Assembly: GCA_029339505.1 (NCBI GenBank)
Contig: JAQISU010000036.1
Coordinates: forward strand, 5,699,501 to 5,763,500
Direction: 5' to 3'
Origin: Unio delphinus
Lineage: Eukaryota; Mollusca; Bivalvia; Unionida; Unionidae
Length of the DNA stretch: 64,000 nucleotides
Shown here piece by piece: positions 33,331-48,934 of this stretch. Under the pieces are notes generated by a model, which was not told where the DNA came from, made no database searches, and saw only the letters and a program-made list of their open reading frames with translations. The translations under genes were made by a program, and so were the position numbers. Every line of letters starts with the position of its first letter. Positions within the stretch are counted from its first letter, which is position 1.

Positions 33331-34554
33331 TTCCTTTTTTTAAAAAAGAACGTCGTAATAAACTACTTCTCATACATACAACACAATAAATTCGTCAAAT
33401 CAGTATATATTCATACTATCATTATGCCAAACAATATGACAACAATCTAACCCATTTATTTACATTAAATCCTACACAAATATTACAATATCCATGTTCT
33501 GATATATGCATACATCCAATGTAACTAATTTAACATTTTTCAACAATTGTCAATATTCACAATTCAAGCATGCGTAAATTCTAACAAAGCGTTTATAAAT
33601 GCACTAGTGTACTACGAAGTAACCTAATAGAGACCATAAGATAACAATCAACATAATACATAAGCCCATTTATCATATACGCATGTCAATGAAACACTAA
33701 ACAGATAATTCTATATACTAAACTATGCTAGTGATGAAATGTACATGCTACAAATAGTTACAAGTACGAGGCCGCAATATTCTGCAAATTCAAGCAAACA
33801 AATCATTGACCTTTTTGAAGCTTTGTCGTTCCTTATAATTTGTTTCTAAGTTTATTCGCCAAATTACGAGTGGCATTATCAGAGTAATAATATTTGCTCA
33901 GCAATCTTCCTAGGAGAACTACTGACCTTATAATTCGGATCTAAATTGTACTCAATTTTTTGTCTCAATTGATAAAGCTGTGAACCGATCCAATTAAAAT
34001 TTGGATACAATATCTTTCTTGCTATTTGTCAACGTTCGGAAGGAAGAAAACACGACTCGTTCAATCCCACGGGCTACCGTCTGATCTTAGGACTACGTTG
34101 TAACACATGGGGGAAAGAGGTCGTGCGATGTAACGCTTGTACCGATTCAAGATTGTGGTCTTATGGTTTGTGCCGGCAACATTGCTTAATTAAGTAACTC
34201 TAGCCTATGGCAATCCTTAGCTATCACAAAATTGGCTCCGGTACTATTATCAAAACAGGTTGATCATAGTTTTTGCAGAAATGTATAGCTGGGACTTAGC
34301 AAACGTAACACTCATAAATGAGTTTCACCTAATAAACTTCTTCCGATCTATGCATCAGAACAAATTTAAACAGGATTTTCCATGCATACCTATCGTGGCA
34401 CTTATTGAGGTCAACTATTCTTGCCACAAATCAAAAATAACGAAAAAATGTATGTTCTTATCTGTCCTAGTGTTAATATCCCGGATGAAATGGTCTAATA
34501 CAACATTTACATTTATGACATTAAGATTACGAGTTAAGTTTTATTTTAGGATTG
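33331..34554. other. Non-coding DNA
   Basis: No feature was recognised. Confidence 0.45.
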
Positions 34555-35270
34555 CATTTTTATGTTACAAGGTGTGCATATTACTGCAAGGGGTCTATGG
34601 TACAAGGTGTGATGTTACAAGGTGTGTATGTTAGTGTGTATGTTACAAGGTGTGATGTTGCAAGATGTGATGTTACAAGGTGTGAATGTTACAAGGCGTG
34701 TATGTTAGTTTGTATGTTACAAGGTGTTAATGTTGCAAGGTGTGTATGTTACAAGGTGTGCATGTTACAAGGTGTGTATGTTAGTGTGTATGTTACAAGT
34801 GGTTTATGTTACAAAGTGTGATGTTACAAGGTGTGACGTTACAAGGTGTGTATGTTAGAAGGTGTGATGTTGCAATGTGTGTATGTTACAATGTGTGTAT
34901 GTTACAAGTTGTGATGTTATAAGGTGTGTATGTTAGTATGTATGTTACAAGGTGGGTATGTTCCAAAGTGTGTATGTTTCAAGGTGTGTATGTTACAAGG
35001 TGTGATGTTACAAGGTGTGTATGTTACAAGGTGTGTATGTTACAAGTTATGATGTTATAATGTGTGTAAGTTAGTATGTATGTTTCAAGGTGTATATGTT
35101 ACAAGGTGTGATGTTACAAGGTGTCTATATTATTGTGTATGTTACAAGGTGTGTATGTTGCAAGGTGTGTATGTTACAAGGTGTGATGTTACAAGGTGTA
35201 TGTAACAAAGTGTGTATATTGCAAGGTGTATATATTGCAAAGTGTGTATGTTGCAAGGTGTCTGTGTGCG
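34555..35270. repeat. Irregular minisatellite, 11-18-bp units
   Basis: Units such as GTTACAAGGTGTGTAT and GTTACAAGGTGTGAT alternate over about 700 bp. Repetitive ORFs in this array are not genes. Confidence 0.9.
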
Positions 35271-37065
35271 CCTGCGAAATTTGATATATCATCTATTCAT
35301 CTACAAAATGTATGTCTGGAAAGACATTATAGATCCAGCTAAAAGTTGAGAATATCATTTTTCTTCAAATATTATATTTACGCGCGGATTTGTGTGTTGT
35401 AGCTACATCGCAAAAAGCACACAATGCCTTATTAATACGTACTGTTTAACCACTTGTGCATAAAACACTCAATAAACAGAATATTGATATTTAAATTTCT
35501 TATCTGACTCTCCTATTTAAAAATTTCTCAGATACCGGGAATATCCAACGTTTTCTTTTTCCATGTGTTCACCTTCTAGATTCATGAATGTGACAACTGG
35601 GAGGATATTATTTTGAAATTTAAAGACCAAAGTTCATTTCCTTGTTAAACATGCCTTGTACGTGTATATTAGTTAGTTGCGTGTATTGGTTTGCATGTGT
35701 GTGTGTGTGTGTGAGTGTGTGTGATGGTCTCTGCATGGGTCTTGGGCTTTAAAAGTTTAGATCGTAAAGTGCAGGAACAAAGAGTTCAGTCTCGATTCCA
35801 TCGCTTCATATATCGTCCAGTTTGATGCTTTAATGTTTTACCCAGCAATAGATAATGACGACCAGTTCGTGTTGGTTTGGGATGTATTGGACCCTGCATT
35901 CTTCCGATCTATATTCAGGATCGCTGACCACAGACCATATGCAGTTCCTCTACAGTAATGAATGTGTACTAAATCAAACTTTCATTAATAGTATAATTCC
36001 ATACAAACTTCCTTTGTATTCTACAGGATATCAACCACATTTGTTATGTCTTGGGATGCAGTCTGGGTGGGTTATCATATATCATACACACGCCCACATA
36101 CATACGTACATACACACAATATATCAACGTGTATCATGATGTCATATATTATTACGTCGTTGCTTGATGCGATTATATGCAAAAAGTACTTTATACATTT
36201 TAAAGGAGTTATGTGATTGGTTAGTTTTCAAATAGGCGATTTTCTTTTTAGAAATGGAAAGAAACTAATGGAGATTAATAGGTCCTAATTGCAGATGATC
36301 ATGTCCAGGTAATTTTGTTTTGGTCACTGAAGTTCAAAGTTCTTAAATATGTTTCATCGTCAAGCTCCATTTTTTATACCTAAAAATATATGTATATTGG
36401 TGGTGGCTAACGTAACAGAAACTGCATTTATTTATATTTGCTATAGAAAAGGATAAATATAAGTTTTGCTTTTTGAGGAAAATAAATGTTTCACAGCAAC
36501 AATTTCCCTTGATCCAAAGAAAAATGTAAACCCTACTATAACGCGCCGTCACACTTGTGTTAACTGGATGTACGTGCATTGATATGCATGCTCGTGGATG
36601 CAAGTTCGTCATCATCTTTTTGAAAATATTTTTCTTACATAACAAACAACACACATCTATACACATCTTAAGACATATGGAGAAAAAAGGTCATACAATA
36701 TTCAGTATATCTCCAGCAGAAATGTTGTGTATGGATGCATGTAGTACAAAAACGTAAACAAAGCAGTCGAATTCACACATCTGACCATTGGGCACGATAC
36801 AAATTAAAGAATATGCTCCAGAAATAGACTGAAAATGATTAGTACATATGTGGTGCAAACGATTCTATTTCTTAAAGTTGGTCTCCCTCATTATAAAGAT
36901 GTGTATGACAATGCGCCAAATATGGAAAACCTTTATTGCACATCTTTATCAACCAGTGGTAGGGTCCTTCGACCCGAAGACAATGATGATCTCAATTCCC
37001 AAATTAACCCAGAAATTGGCCAAATAAATAGGATCTACACCAGCCACATATCAAGTCTGCAAGAT
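35271..37065. other. Non-coding DNA
   Basis: No supported gene was found. A short (GT)n lies near 35696-35724. Confidence 0.45.
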
Positions 37066-37069
37066 TGTA

Positions 37070-37575
37070 TCAAGCACTTAGTGAGGAGGTAGCACGACGG
37101 AGGTGAAAGTCCGCAATGTTTTATCAAGCACTCAGTGAGGAGGTAGCACGACGGAGGTGAAAGTATGCAATGTTATATTAAGCACTCATTGAGAAGGTAG
37201 AAGAGATGTGAAAGTCTGCAATGTTATATTAAGCACTCATTGAGGAGGTAGAAAGGAGATGAAAGTCTGCAATGTTAAATTAAGCACTCATTGAGGAGTT
37301 AAAAATAAGTATGTGAAGGTATGCAATGTTTAATCAATCATTCAGTGAGGAGGTATAATGAAGGAGGTGAAAGTCTGTAATGTTTTATTGATCTCTCAGT
37401 GAGGAGGTAGAATGAAGGAGTTTATAGGTTGCGATGTTGTATTACGGACATAAAGAGGAGGCATAAATAAGGAGGTGAAGGTCTGCAATGTTATATCATG
37501 CACTCATTGAGGAGTTAGAGTGAAGGAGGTGAAAGTCTGCAAGGTTATATTAAGCTCTCAATGATGTGATATAAT
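37070..37575. repeat. Minisatellite, about 54-60-bp unit, about 9 copies
   Basis: The unit contains AGCACTCATTGAGGAGGTAG and GGAGGTGAAAGTCTGCAATG. The array decays toward the right. Confidence 0.88.
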
Positions 37576-39282
<1,707 letters not shown>

Positions 39283-39425
39283 CTTTTGAACACACATCTC
39301 TTTAGCGAAAACAATATGTACATGGTACAACTGAACTCTTTAACGAAATATAAAAAATTGTTTGCAAAATATAGCATTCCATAGCTGAACAATAATCAGA
39401 AAAAAGTATTCAAAACGTCGTGATG

Positions 39426-39537
39426 TTATAGGCTGCCATTATTGATGGCATCGGATACTGTCTGATTTTGTCCACCCTCTTCTTCTCTTGACACCAATGT
39501 TGCATAGTGTTCACTTTTTGTATCCTCCATTTGCATT
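39426..39537 (-). CDS. LRP-like receptor: last coding exon (cytoplasmic tail)
   Basis: After an AG acceptor (39538-39539) the exon encodes a short acidic tail containing SEHYATLVSREEEGG and ending in NNGSL with TAA at 39426-39428. One nucleotide at its start completes the Arg codon begun in the transmembrane exon, so the phases agree. The tail is about 37 residues. YATL fits the YxxPhi endocytic-sorting pattern. There is no NPxY and no PPPSPxS, so this is neither a canonical LDLR/LRP1 tail nor LRP5/6. Confidence 0.8.
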
Positions 39538-39666
39538 CTGACAAAGATGGAACAAAAATTTAAATGTAAGCCGTCATAGTCATTGCATTTTAAGGTTTTG
39601 GGGTGAGTGTGAATATGGGTTTCTAAAAGCTTTGTAAATCATCATAGTTGTTACATTTTCTTTGTT

Positions 39667-39668
<2 letters not shown>

Positions 39669-39728
<60 letters not shown>
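39669..39728. repeat. (AT)n microsatellite
   Basis: This is a pure AT tract in the intron between the tail and transmembrane exons. Confidence 0.95.
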
Positions 39729-40669
<941 letters not shown>

Positions 40670-41376
40670 TGGGTGAGTGTGAGCGTAAATATGAGTTTCT
40701 GAAAGCGTGATGACTGTTCTAAATGTATGGATTTTACCCTGCGTGGTTATAACAAAAAGGAATACAACTTGAGATAGCATTAATGTAGATTAAAGGATAG
40801 TAACTACATTAAAATCGAAAACACCTTTATATGCCATGATTAAAATATGTTTACAAGAGCGTGTTGATTGGAAGATAAGAATATGATTAAGCCAATTAAA
40901 AGAGTTACTTTTACCAATGAGCTAAAAAAATGAATAAAAACGTTTTGGGAAAGCTTAAAGTAGTTATAATTGTTAACACATCAAAATACATTAATTTTAG
41001 AAAATCAAGTGCCTTTTGAACATTCGTTTTAGATAATTAATGAGATCCCAACGAAACTAATTAAAGTAAGTTACCAATTGTGCAGTCTCATTCTGGAACT
41101 ATTTTAGTTGTTGGAAACAATTTCATCAATATAAGTTAGACAAGCACGAAAATCTTTCATTAGAGTTTCTTAAGGACCTAATATGCCTGGAAACAGGCTT
41201 ATCTGCATTGTAAATTATGGATGTGATTGCTATTTGGTTTTCTTCAGACATGATCAGCACTTATAACTTTTGGAAGGATAATATTGCGGACAAATCGTCA
41301 CTATATTTCAGAACATGGCGCATGCTGTCTTTTATATTTTCCACAGTGGATACAACATGGTTTCTGTGTATCTTAC

Positions 41377-41479
41377 CTCTTTTTCTTTCGAACAAAACAG
41401 ACATTGAGAAATACACTGATGGCAAGGAGAAATGCAAGTAAACCGACGGCAGCCTGGAGAACATTGAGACGTGAAGAAC
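41377..41479 (-). CDS. LRP-like receptor: transmembrane exon
   Basis: This 103-nt exon lies between an AG acceptor (41480-41481) and a GTAAG donor (41375-41376 and below). It encodes a hydrophobic helix (AAVGLLAFLLAISVFLNVCF) followed by the stop-transfer basic cluster VRKKK. This orients the receptor as type I, with the propeller and EGF outside. Entry phase 1 and exit phase 2 match the EGF exon upstream and the tail exon downstream. Confidence 0.82.
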
Positions 41480-41733
41480 CTGTAACAGAAACATTGATGA
41501 TGCGAGTTCAGTCAATAATTGACTCTGTACTGTAAGAGGAAAGCTTAAGTAGCGGAGAATAATGTTTACATTCACGTCTTGAGCCGTTTTATAGGAAACA
41601 AGCTGGATGATTATACTGGACATTGCCATTTAAAGACATATAATGCGAATTACGGATAATAAATCTACCGGCAATCCTTCTATTAGAGACAAAATATTTA
41701 ACAGTTTGTCCTAGTTCATGCACACATTCCGGT

Positions 41734-41736
<3 letters not shown>

Positions 41737-41786
<50 letters not shown>
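41737..41786. repeat. (AT)n microsatellite
   Basis: This is a short pure AT tract in the intron. Confidence 0.9.
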
Positions 41787-41789
<3 letters not shown>

Positions 41790-41969
41790 TGGTTTGTATA
41801 CTGTCCCTTAAATCCACATGACAAATTGACAAAGTTCGCATAATTCAATCCCCATGGCCACATTTTTATAAAGATGTCTTGCATCTAAGCAAATTGTTAG
41901 TTATGAGGAAATTAAAACTACACAACAAAATATGTTTAAAGATATACAAATTATATTGTAACTCTTACA

Positions 41970-41977
41970 TAGATAGG

Positions 41978-42070
<93 letters not shown>

Positions 42071-42096
42071 TTAAAAAAACAGAAAGAGCGAGATAG

Positions 42097-42141
<45 letters not shown>

Positions 42142-42152
42142 TCTCTCTCTCT
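41970..42152. repeat. (GATA)n, (GT)n and (CT)n compound microsatellite
   Basis: GATA repeats (41970-42070) are followed by GT (42101-42139) and a few CT units. Confidence 0.95.
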
Positions 42153-42599
42153 CATAATGATACGAGTAGGCTACATAATTTAATTATATATTGAGTCTTA
42201 CCGTCTATATCATACGAAGACAAACGTCGGTCAGACTGCGTACTCATTGTGTAATCCGTTGGCAAAGAAGTAACACCTACATTTGCGTAAAGAATGACAT
42301 TAAATCACTAGTATGCACCTTGCGTTGCACGCTACTATACTAACGAAGTGCATCTCAAGGAACATACTAAGCAGGAAACCCGACTAAAGGTAAATCGTCT
42401 GGTTGATAAATAAATCTAACATAAAGCTACTGCCTTACTAACTTAAATACATCGTTAAAGCATCATCACAGTATATGATTTTACAGGAAAGCATATTGAT
42501 CCAATGGGCCGAGTGAACTTTACTTCATCTGATTGGCCAATAACATTACTTATTTATCCTTAAATATAAGATGTTTAATATTTGTAATTCACAAATGAT

Positions 42600-42601
<2 letters not shown>

Positions 42602-42679
<78 letters not shown>
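42602..42679. repeat. (AT)n microsatellite
   Basis: This is a pure AT tract in the intron. Confidence 0.95.
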
Positions 42680-42684
<5 letters not shown>

Positions 42685-43211
42685 CGATGGAAGAATATAA
42701 TGTGTGTAAAAAGAATAAAAATGATTGTTATAATTTCTTTAATTATGCGATCTAATATGGTACCTTACCAAAGTATATCATTGTTACAGCTGCATCATTG
42801 AAAATCCTATCTTTAATATAGTATAAGATTGGTATTTAAATTCCTAGACATTGACGTAAATAGGTATAGAAACTAAAACTAGTTCCTAGGTTAAGATGCG
42901 CACTGTGGTCAATGTTTTACGATGCAAATAATCATTGGAAATAGAATACAGGCTATTACTTGTTCCTTCGAAGCCCGAGGATCATGCGTGATCCATGGAC
43001 ACACAGGCGAGGCTCACTGATGTATGTTATGCTCAATAAAGGCAAAGCTCTCATATCCAAGAATTGGAAAAACTATTTTTAAACATCGTTCTAGTCAAGA
43101 ATTCTATTTTGTAGATAAGAATAGTTTAGTCTTAAAAATTATATGAGATTTAATGACTTGAGAATTAACACATTTATAAATAATTTCAATAACCTCTGAA
43201 GTACCTGTAAC

Positions 43212-43261
<50 letters not shown>

Positions 43262-43263
43262 CA

Positions 43264-43329
<66 letters not shown>

Positions 43330-43834
43330 ATATGAATTTGTATATAAAGAGTTTCTCGGATTGTTAAAATTATTTAGAACTTGTAATAATTTATATACCT
43401 TTTTTGCAACACAAGGTTTCGTACAAAGTTAATGCGTCCAGATAGCTTTTTTAGAAACAAAGTAGATGAAGTAATATTTTACTTTTTAGAATGAACATTT
43501 AATAAAATACTTTGATTGAAACATAACTTTTGTATAAGATTTTAATATTTAATTTATAATAGTTATTGCATTATTGGTATTTAATTTAGATTATAATTCA
43601 AAAATAGAAAATACAATTGGGTCAAATTGATTAGCTCTAATTAAGTGCATCGTTTTGATTATATATCGTTTACATGTAGTTTGTCTTAAATATCGAATGT
43701 TATTTTAATTTTATTAATGAATTCTTATACTGAAGACCTTGAGTAGGAATCAGATTTCTCCAGTTCCATCCGAGTACTTTTTCGAGAATAATAGCTATGT
43801 AATACCTACATTGCAATTGCAGCTCAAAGAAGGC

Positions 43835-43876
<42 letters not shown>

Positions 43877-44295
43877 AGTCGTCCCATCGATACATTCGGC
43901 ATGATGAAATATATCTATGCTTAATAAACTGACCATCACAATCGGTTAGAATTACCTGTTAACAATGACTATATAATGACCATCACAAAGGGCTAAAAGT
44001 ACCCTTTAAAAATAACAATACTGACCATCACAATGGGTTAAAATAAAGCCTTAACAATTTTTTCCCTGAAAGAAATTGAATTTTCCAATCGCTCAAAGTG
44101 ACCATTCTAGCCCATCTTTTTGTAGAATATTGAAGAAAAGAACATAATTCAGAGAAAAAAAATTCACGAATATATACGATTATTTGATTGATTTCTAATA
44201 TATGACAGTAAATAACTTTATTTGTTTCATTTGTTTGGTTTTATTAAATCTAGTTCACTGTTTAATATTTCCTTCAATAACTAAAATCTCAAGCT
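42680..44295. repeat. Intronic DNA with (TTA)n and (CT)n
   Basis: A (TTA)n tract with a short interruption lies at 43213-43327 and (CT)n at 43839-43873. GACCATCACAA with GGTTA recurs three times at 43930-44045. No exon was recognised. Confidence 0.7.
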
Positions 44296-44299
44296 CAGT

Positions 44300-45125
44300 G
44301 TGTAGCTAAACAAAAACAATAAATAAAATCCCTTTATCAGTGTGTAGCAAAACAAAGAAATATAAAATCCCATTCTCAGTGTGTAGCAAAACAAAGAAAT
44401 ATAAAAATCCCATTTTTAGTGTGTAGCGAAACAAAGAAATATAAAAACCTATTCTCACTGTGTAGCAAAACAAAGAAATATAAAATCCCATCCTCAGTGT
44501 GTAGCAAAACAAAGAAAATATAAAATCCCATTCTCAGTGTGTAGCAAAACAAAGAAATATAAAATCCCATTCTCATTGTGTAGCAAAACAAAGAAATATA
44601 AAATCCCATTCTCAGTGTGTAGCAAAACAAAGAAATATAAAATCCCATTTTTAGTGTGTAGCAAAACAAAGAAATAAAATACCTATTCTCACTGTGTAGC
44701 AAAACAAAGAAATATAAAATCCCATCCTCAGTGTATAGCAAAACAAAGAAATATAAATCCCATTCTCAGTGTGTAGCAAAACAAAGTATAGAAAATCCCA
44801 TTCTCAGTGTGGTGTGTAGCAAAACAAATATAAAATCCCATTCTCAGTGTGCAGCAAAACAAAGAAATATAAAATCCCATTCTCACTGTGTAGCAAAACA
44901 AAGAAATATAAAATCCCATTCTCACTGTGTAGCAAAACAAAGAAATATAAAATCCCATTCTCAGTGTGTAGCAAAACAAAGAAATATAAAATCCCATTCT
45001 CAGTGTGTAGCAAACCAAAGAAATATAAAATCCCATTCTCACTGTGTTGCAAAACAAAGAAATATAAAATCCCATTCTCAGTGTGTAGGAAAAAAGAAAA
45101 ATATAAAATCCTATTCTCAGTTGTA
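44300..45125. repeat. Minisatellite, 39-bp unit, about 21 copies
   Basis: The unit contains AAATCCCATTCTCAGTGTGT and AGCAAAACAAAGAAATATAA. Because 39 is a multiple of three, all frames stay open over long distances on both strands; these ORFs are not genes. It ends about 90 bp from the EGF exon. Confidence 0.95.
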
Positions 45126-45214
45126 CAAAAACAAATTAGTCAAGAACTATATCTGAATATTCGAATGACATATATTAATAAAGAGAAACACTTGAGAAAG
45201 TTTACACAACTTAC

Positions 45215-45343
45215 TTGTTTGGCATGTTCGACCATCACTCTGAAGGGACATGTCATCAGGGCAGGCACACATTTTAAGACCACCAGGACGCGGGAAACAA
45301 AAATGGCTGCATGTACCACTTGCATTTGAACAACCATTTCTGT
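45215..45343 (-). CDS. LRP-like receptor: EGF-like exon
   Basis: The exon encodes one six-Cys EGF module: NGCSNASGTCSHFCF, then CACPDDMSL and DGRTCQ. This is the type that closes each YWTD propeller in LDLR-family receptors. The acceptor is TTTTAG at 45344-45345 and the donor is A|GTAAGT at 45213-45214. An alternative AG four bases further in would break the phase with the propeller exon, so the longer exon is preferred. Confidence 0.85.
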
Positions 45344-46006
45344 CTAAAATATAAAACGCATTATAGAGTAAAAGAGCTGGCACAGCAATGTATGTTATAT
45401 TTACATGTAACGCGTGTTCGCAATCATCAAGATATTACATTCCTTATTAATTCTTCAACCAAAGCAAATGATAAATACAAAATAAATGAGGGTCTCTCGC
45501 TATATACTATACGAAACAGGATGTTACGATAGATGTTTAGTCAATATTAGCCATATACATTTAAGATCAAACAGTTTTTAAAATAAATCTATATGATGAC
45601 ATCCTAAGTGTATAACTAAATTTTGTAACGGGTTATTAACTCGTGTTGGTGTTCCAAAATCATATAGCAAATAACAGACCTTTCAAGTGCACTGGTTCCA
45701 GCAAGGGGTCACATGTACCAGGGATTGAGTACGATAAATGCAATAAACTGACTACGAACTGTGATAAAGTAGAATCTGATTAGCTTGATATATTTTGACT
45801 CTTAATGAGTCTTTTTCTAAGGCAAATAAAAACATCTACAAGACAAACAAATAAAACACAAAACCCGTTGTTTTATCAAAGCTGTACATGGATGCTGCTA
45901 CAATAATTAAACCTTTCAATTTATAATGTTTCAAAGACTGCTGCGAATGCTGTAAACTATTGACCTAGAAATTGGTGAGCCTTAACGACACCTGTTGTTT
46001 TTTTTT

Positions 46007-46043
46007 AAAGGACTATATTGAATAAGGGCCATTTTCTGCCCCC
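46007..46043. repeat. Left terminal inverted repeat of the DNA transposon
   Basis: 37 bp, beginning AAAGGACTATATTGAATAAG, identical in reverse complement to 52765-52801. Confidence 0.88.
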
Positions 46044-47369
46044 TCTCCAAATGTCCTTATATTATGTATACTGTATATATGTGGTGGTTAACATTTATTT
46101 CTGACATCAGTTTTGTGTTCCCGTGTCCGTTGCCATGGTTACGGGGTGTCAAAACCCTATAATAAAAGACATGAAAAGTATTCATATTTTCCTATTACTT
46201 ATCATAGATACCGCTTTATCAAGAACTATTCACTCAGTTTTAAACTTTGCAATATGAATTTATTTTAATTTTGGGTTATAAAGCTTTGTAATTAAAAATG
46301 TATTTCTAAAACTATACCAAATTGATCTATAAAAGGCAAAAACAAAACTATATATATATCTAACGTATACGTCAACTGAATACTACACCTAAATTACATT
46401 GACAAAAAAGGTACTCAACCATAAAATAATACAAATTGTTCAAACATGAAACATTATTTGACGATGTTTAATTGTAATGAATTAATTGAATTATTGTTTA
46501 ATATTACTGAAAGATAATAATATATAAGATGCACTGACAGGGGCCAATATGTTCGCTTCATCACCAAATATATTGGTTTGTTACCTTCACTGGGAATGAC
46601 GAGTGTTCTTTATGTATTTGTATCCTTATAATTTCATGGAAATATATCACTCACACACACACATAAGCACGTGTTTCAATCTATAGCAGAAATCAAAATA
46701 AATACCTTTATATCCATACCCCTTGATGTAGCCTCTATTCAATACATAATCCGTTTATGAACTATATATTTGTCCGCATATTAATGTGAATGCCAAGCAA
46801 TATTTAATATACCTTATACCAAAACGTTTGCAATTTGTTCATACTTTTGTGAAATATGAATGATAATGGGCAAATTGACCACCACCAACCAAACACAAAA
46901 TATGTATATATTGTAGGCCTAATGTTTAGCAGCACAATCGATAATGGCGCGAACGCACTTTATGAATATGCCAAGGAAGCACAATAGTCTATTTCAAATT
47001 CTAAACGAATGATCACATGATATTAGTTTACTATCATAAATACACTACCTAGTCCGTAACCAAGCTGTGTTAAAATAAGTGCAAAAAAGGTAACAATACT
47101 AACTGCATCAGTGATTATATATTAGTTTTAAACATAAATATACTGATAAATCTACACTTTACAAAATTGGCAATTCTAATATTCCCAATTACAGTTTTTT
47201 TTAAATATAGAATATGAACATTTATATATATAAAAAAAGAAAACACTATTGGTTGAAAAGTTTTAATAAATGGTTAAAAATCCTTTAGAATAATAACAAT
47301 GGAAGGTTTTGCGTACATGACCTCAAACCTGAATATATTAATATAATCACAACATCATGTATCCCAGCT

Positions 47370-47435
<66 letters not shown>

Positions 47436-47881
47436 AAAATGTTCATTGCAACATATTTAAAACAAACAAATTACGGTGGCTGATATGATATAAACATAGA
47501 ACAAAGAATACAAGAAAGAAACAGACTATATTTACTTATCGCCATATGCGGCTATTTTTAAACTAGCGTGGGAATACAACATTAAACTCGCTACATACAG
47601 TTTTCTGTCATTCGAAGGGATGTGTACATTTATAAAGAACTTTTGTCTATAATGACCAAAATGTAACACTTATTTTATTATTCACTTTGCGAATGCCATT
47701 AACCAGCACTTAGCCTACTATGACGGTGATTTACAGTGTACAAAAATCGGACGTTGCGGGATGAATGCAACTTCATTCAAACTTGGGAGGAAATCCCGTT
47801 TGCAACCATCATGAACGTAACGTAAAGGTTAATGAAAAGTCATGGTAAGTATTTATGAACTTTTTCATTGATTCAAATATA

Positions 47882-47949
<68 letters not shown>

Positions 47950-48660
47950 ATTCAAGTCATTTGCATGAACATAAAATTGGGGCTCTCTTTGGGGGCATTG
48001 AAGAAATTCACATAATTATAGACATATTGGAACGAATAAAATAACGTTAATTGAATATATGTTCATATAAACCATTAAAGTAAAGATAGTTACATTAATA
48101 AAATAACTATTATAACTTGAGGTTTCGAAATCAAATTTTGTGCACATATATTTTAAATAAGTTATCCTATACATGTGCACTATTTTTAGGCCAACATGCA
48201 TGCCCGTATTCCTACGCATCAACAATAACAATATCTCACCTTAAAGCTATGTAATTAACTGGAGGTAATGATGCAGGTTAAAATAAAATGCACTGATTAA
48301 ATAATTATTACCTAACATTAGTATTTAAACACAATTAATCGCAAATCCCGATTCTTGTAACATCCGCATCATTCATTACCACAACATTTAGTAAGGGTGT
48401 TAATACACCTGCTATGAAAATGTTGAGATGATTAACCGTTTATGTGCTTGCCCTTTTAACCTTTGACCCCGAATAGAGAACCCAAGGTAGGTGGCCAGAA
48501 TTTTTCAGTAACACTATTTCCATTGATTATTATATTATTATATGGGCAACATACATGTCACAAGAAATTATGATGTACTTGGCTACACCTTTTCCATTTT
48601 CTATGGACAGAAGAACCAGTGCCATGACTGCACAGTCATCAAATATAAAAAATTACTGAA
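46044..48660. other. Non-coding left arm of the transposon
   Basis: AT-rich, with two long (CT)n tracts (47373-47432 and 47885-47945). No second gene is seen. Its 2.6-kb length is unusual for a single-gene element and may reflect later insertions. Confidence 0.6.
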
Positions 48661-48663
48661 AAC

Positions 48664-48671
48664 CAAGCTAG

Positions 48672-48757
<86 letters not shown>

Positions 48758-48767
48758 CTAGCTTCGT
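48664..48767. repeat. (AT)n bounded by a 14-bp inverted repeat; a second (AT)n at 48840-48888
   Basis: AAGCTAGTCATATA precedes and TATATGACTAGCTT follows an AT tract, forming a perfect palindromic frame about 100 bp long. A further AT tract lies just downstream of the transposase gene's 3' end. Confidence 0.8.
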
Positions 48768-48834
48768 ATATATATATGTAACAACAAATGCTGAAGTAAA
48801 GTAACGGAATAGGGTGCAAATCATAGTTCAATAA

Positions 48835-48893
<59 letters not shown>

Positions 48894-48934
48894 TGATTAC
48901 GGATGAGGGTAGTGTGTTAACGCCATAATAGCAA

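Noticed and set aside
44306..45329. ORFs with repeated FCYTLRMGFYISL or KQRNIKSHSQCVA residues
   Set aside because: They come from the 39-bp minisatellite, which keeps all frames open.
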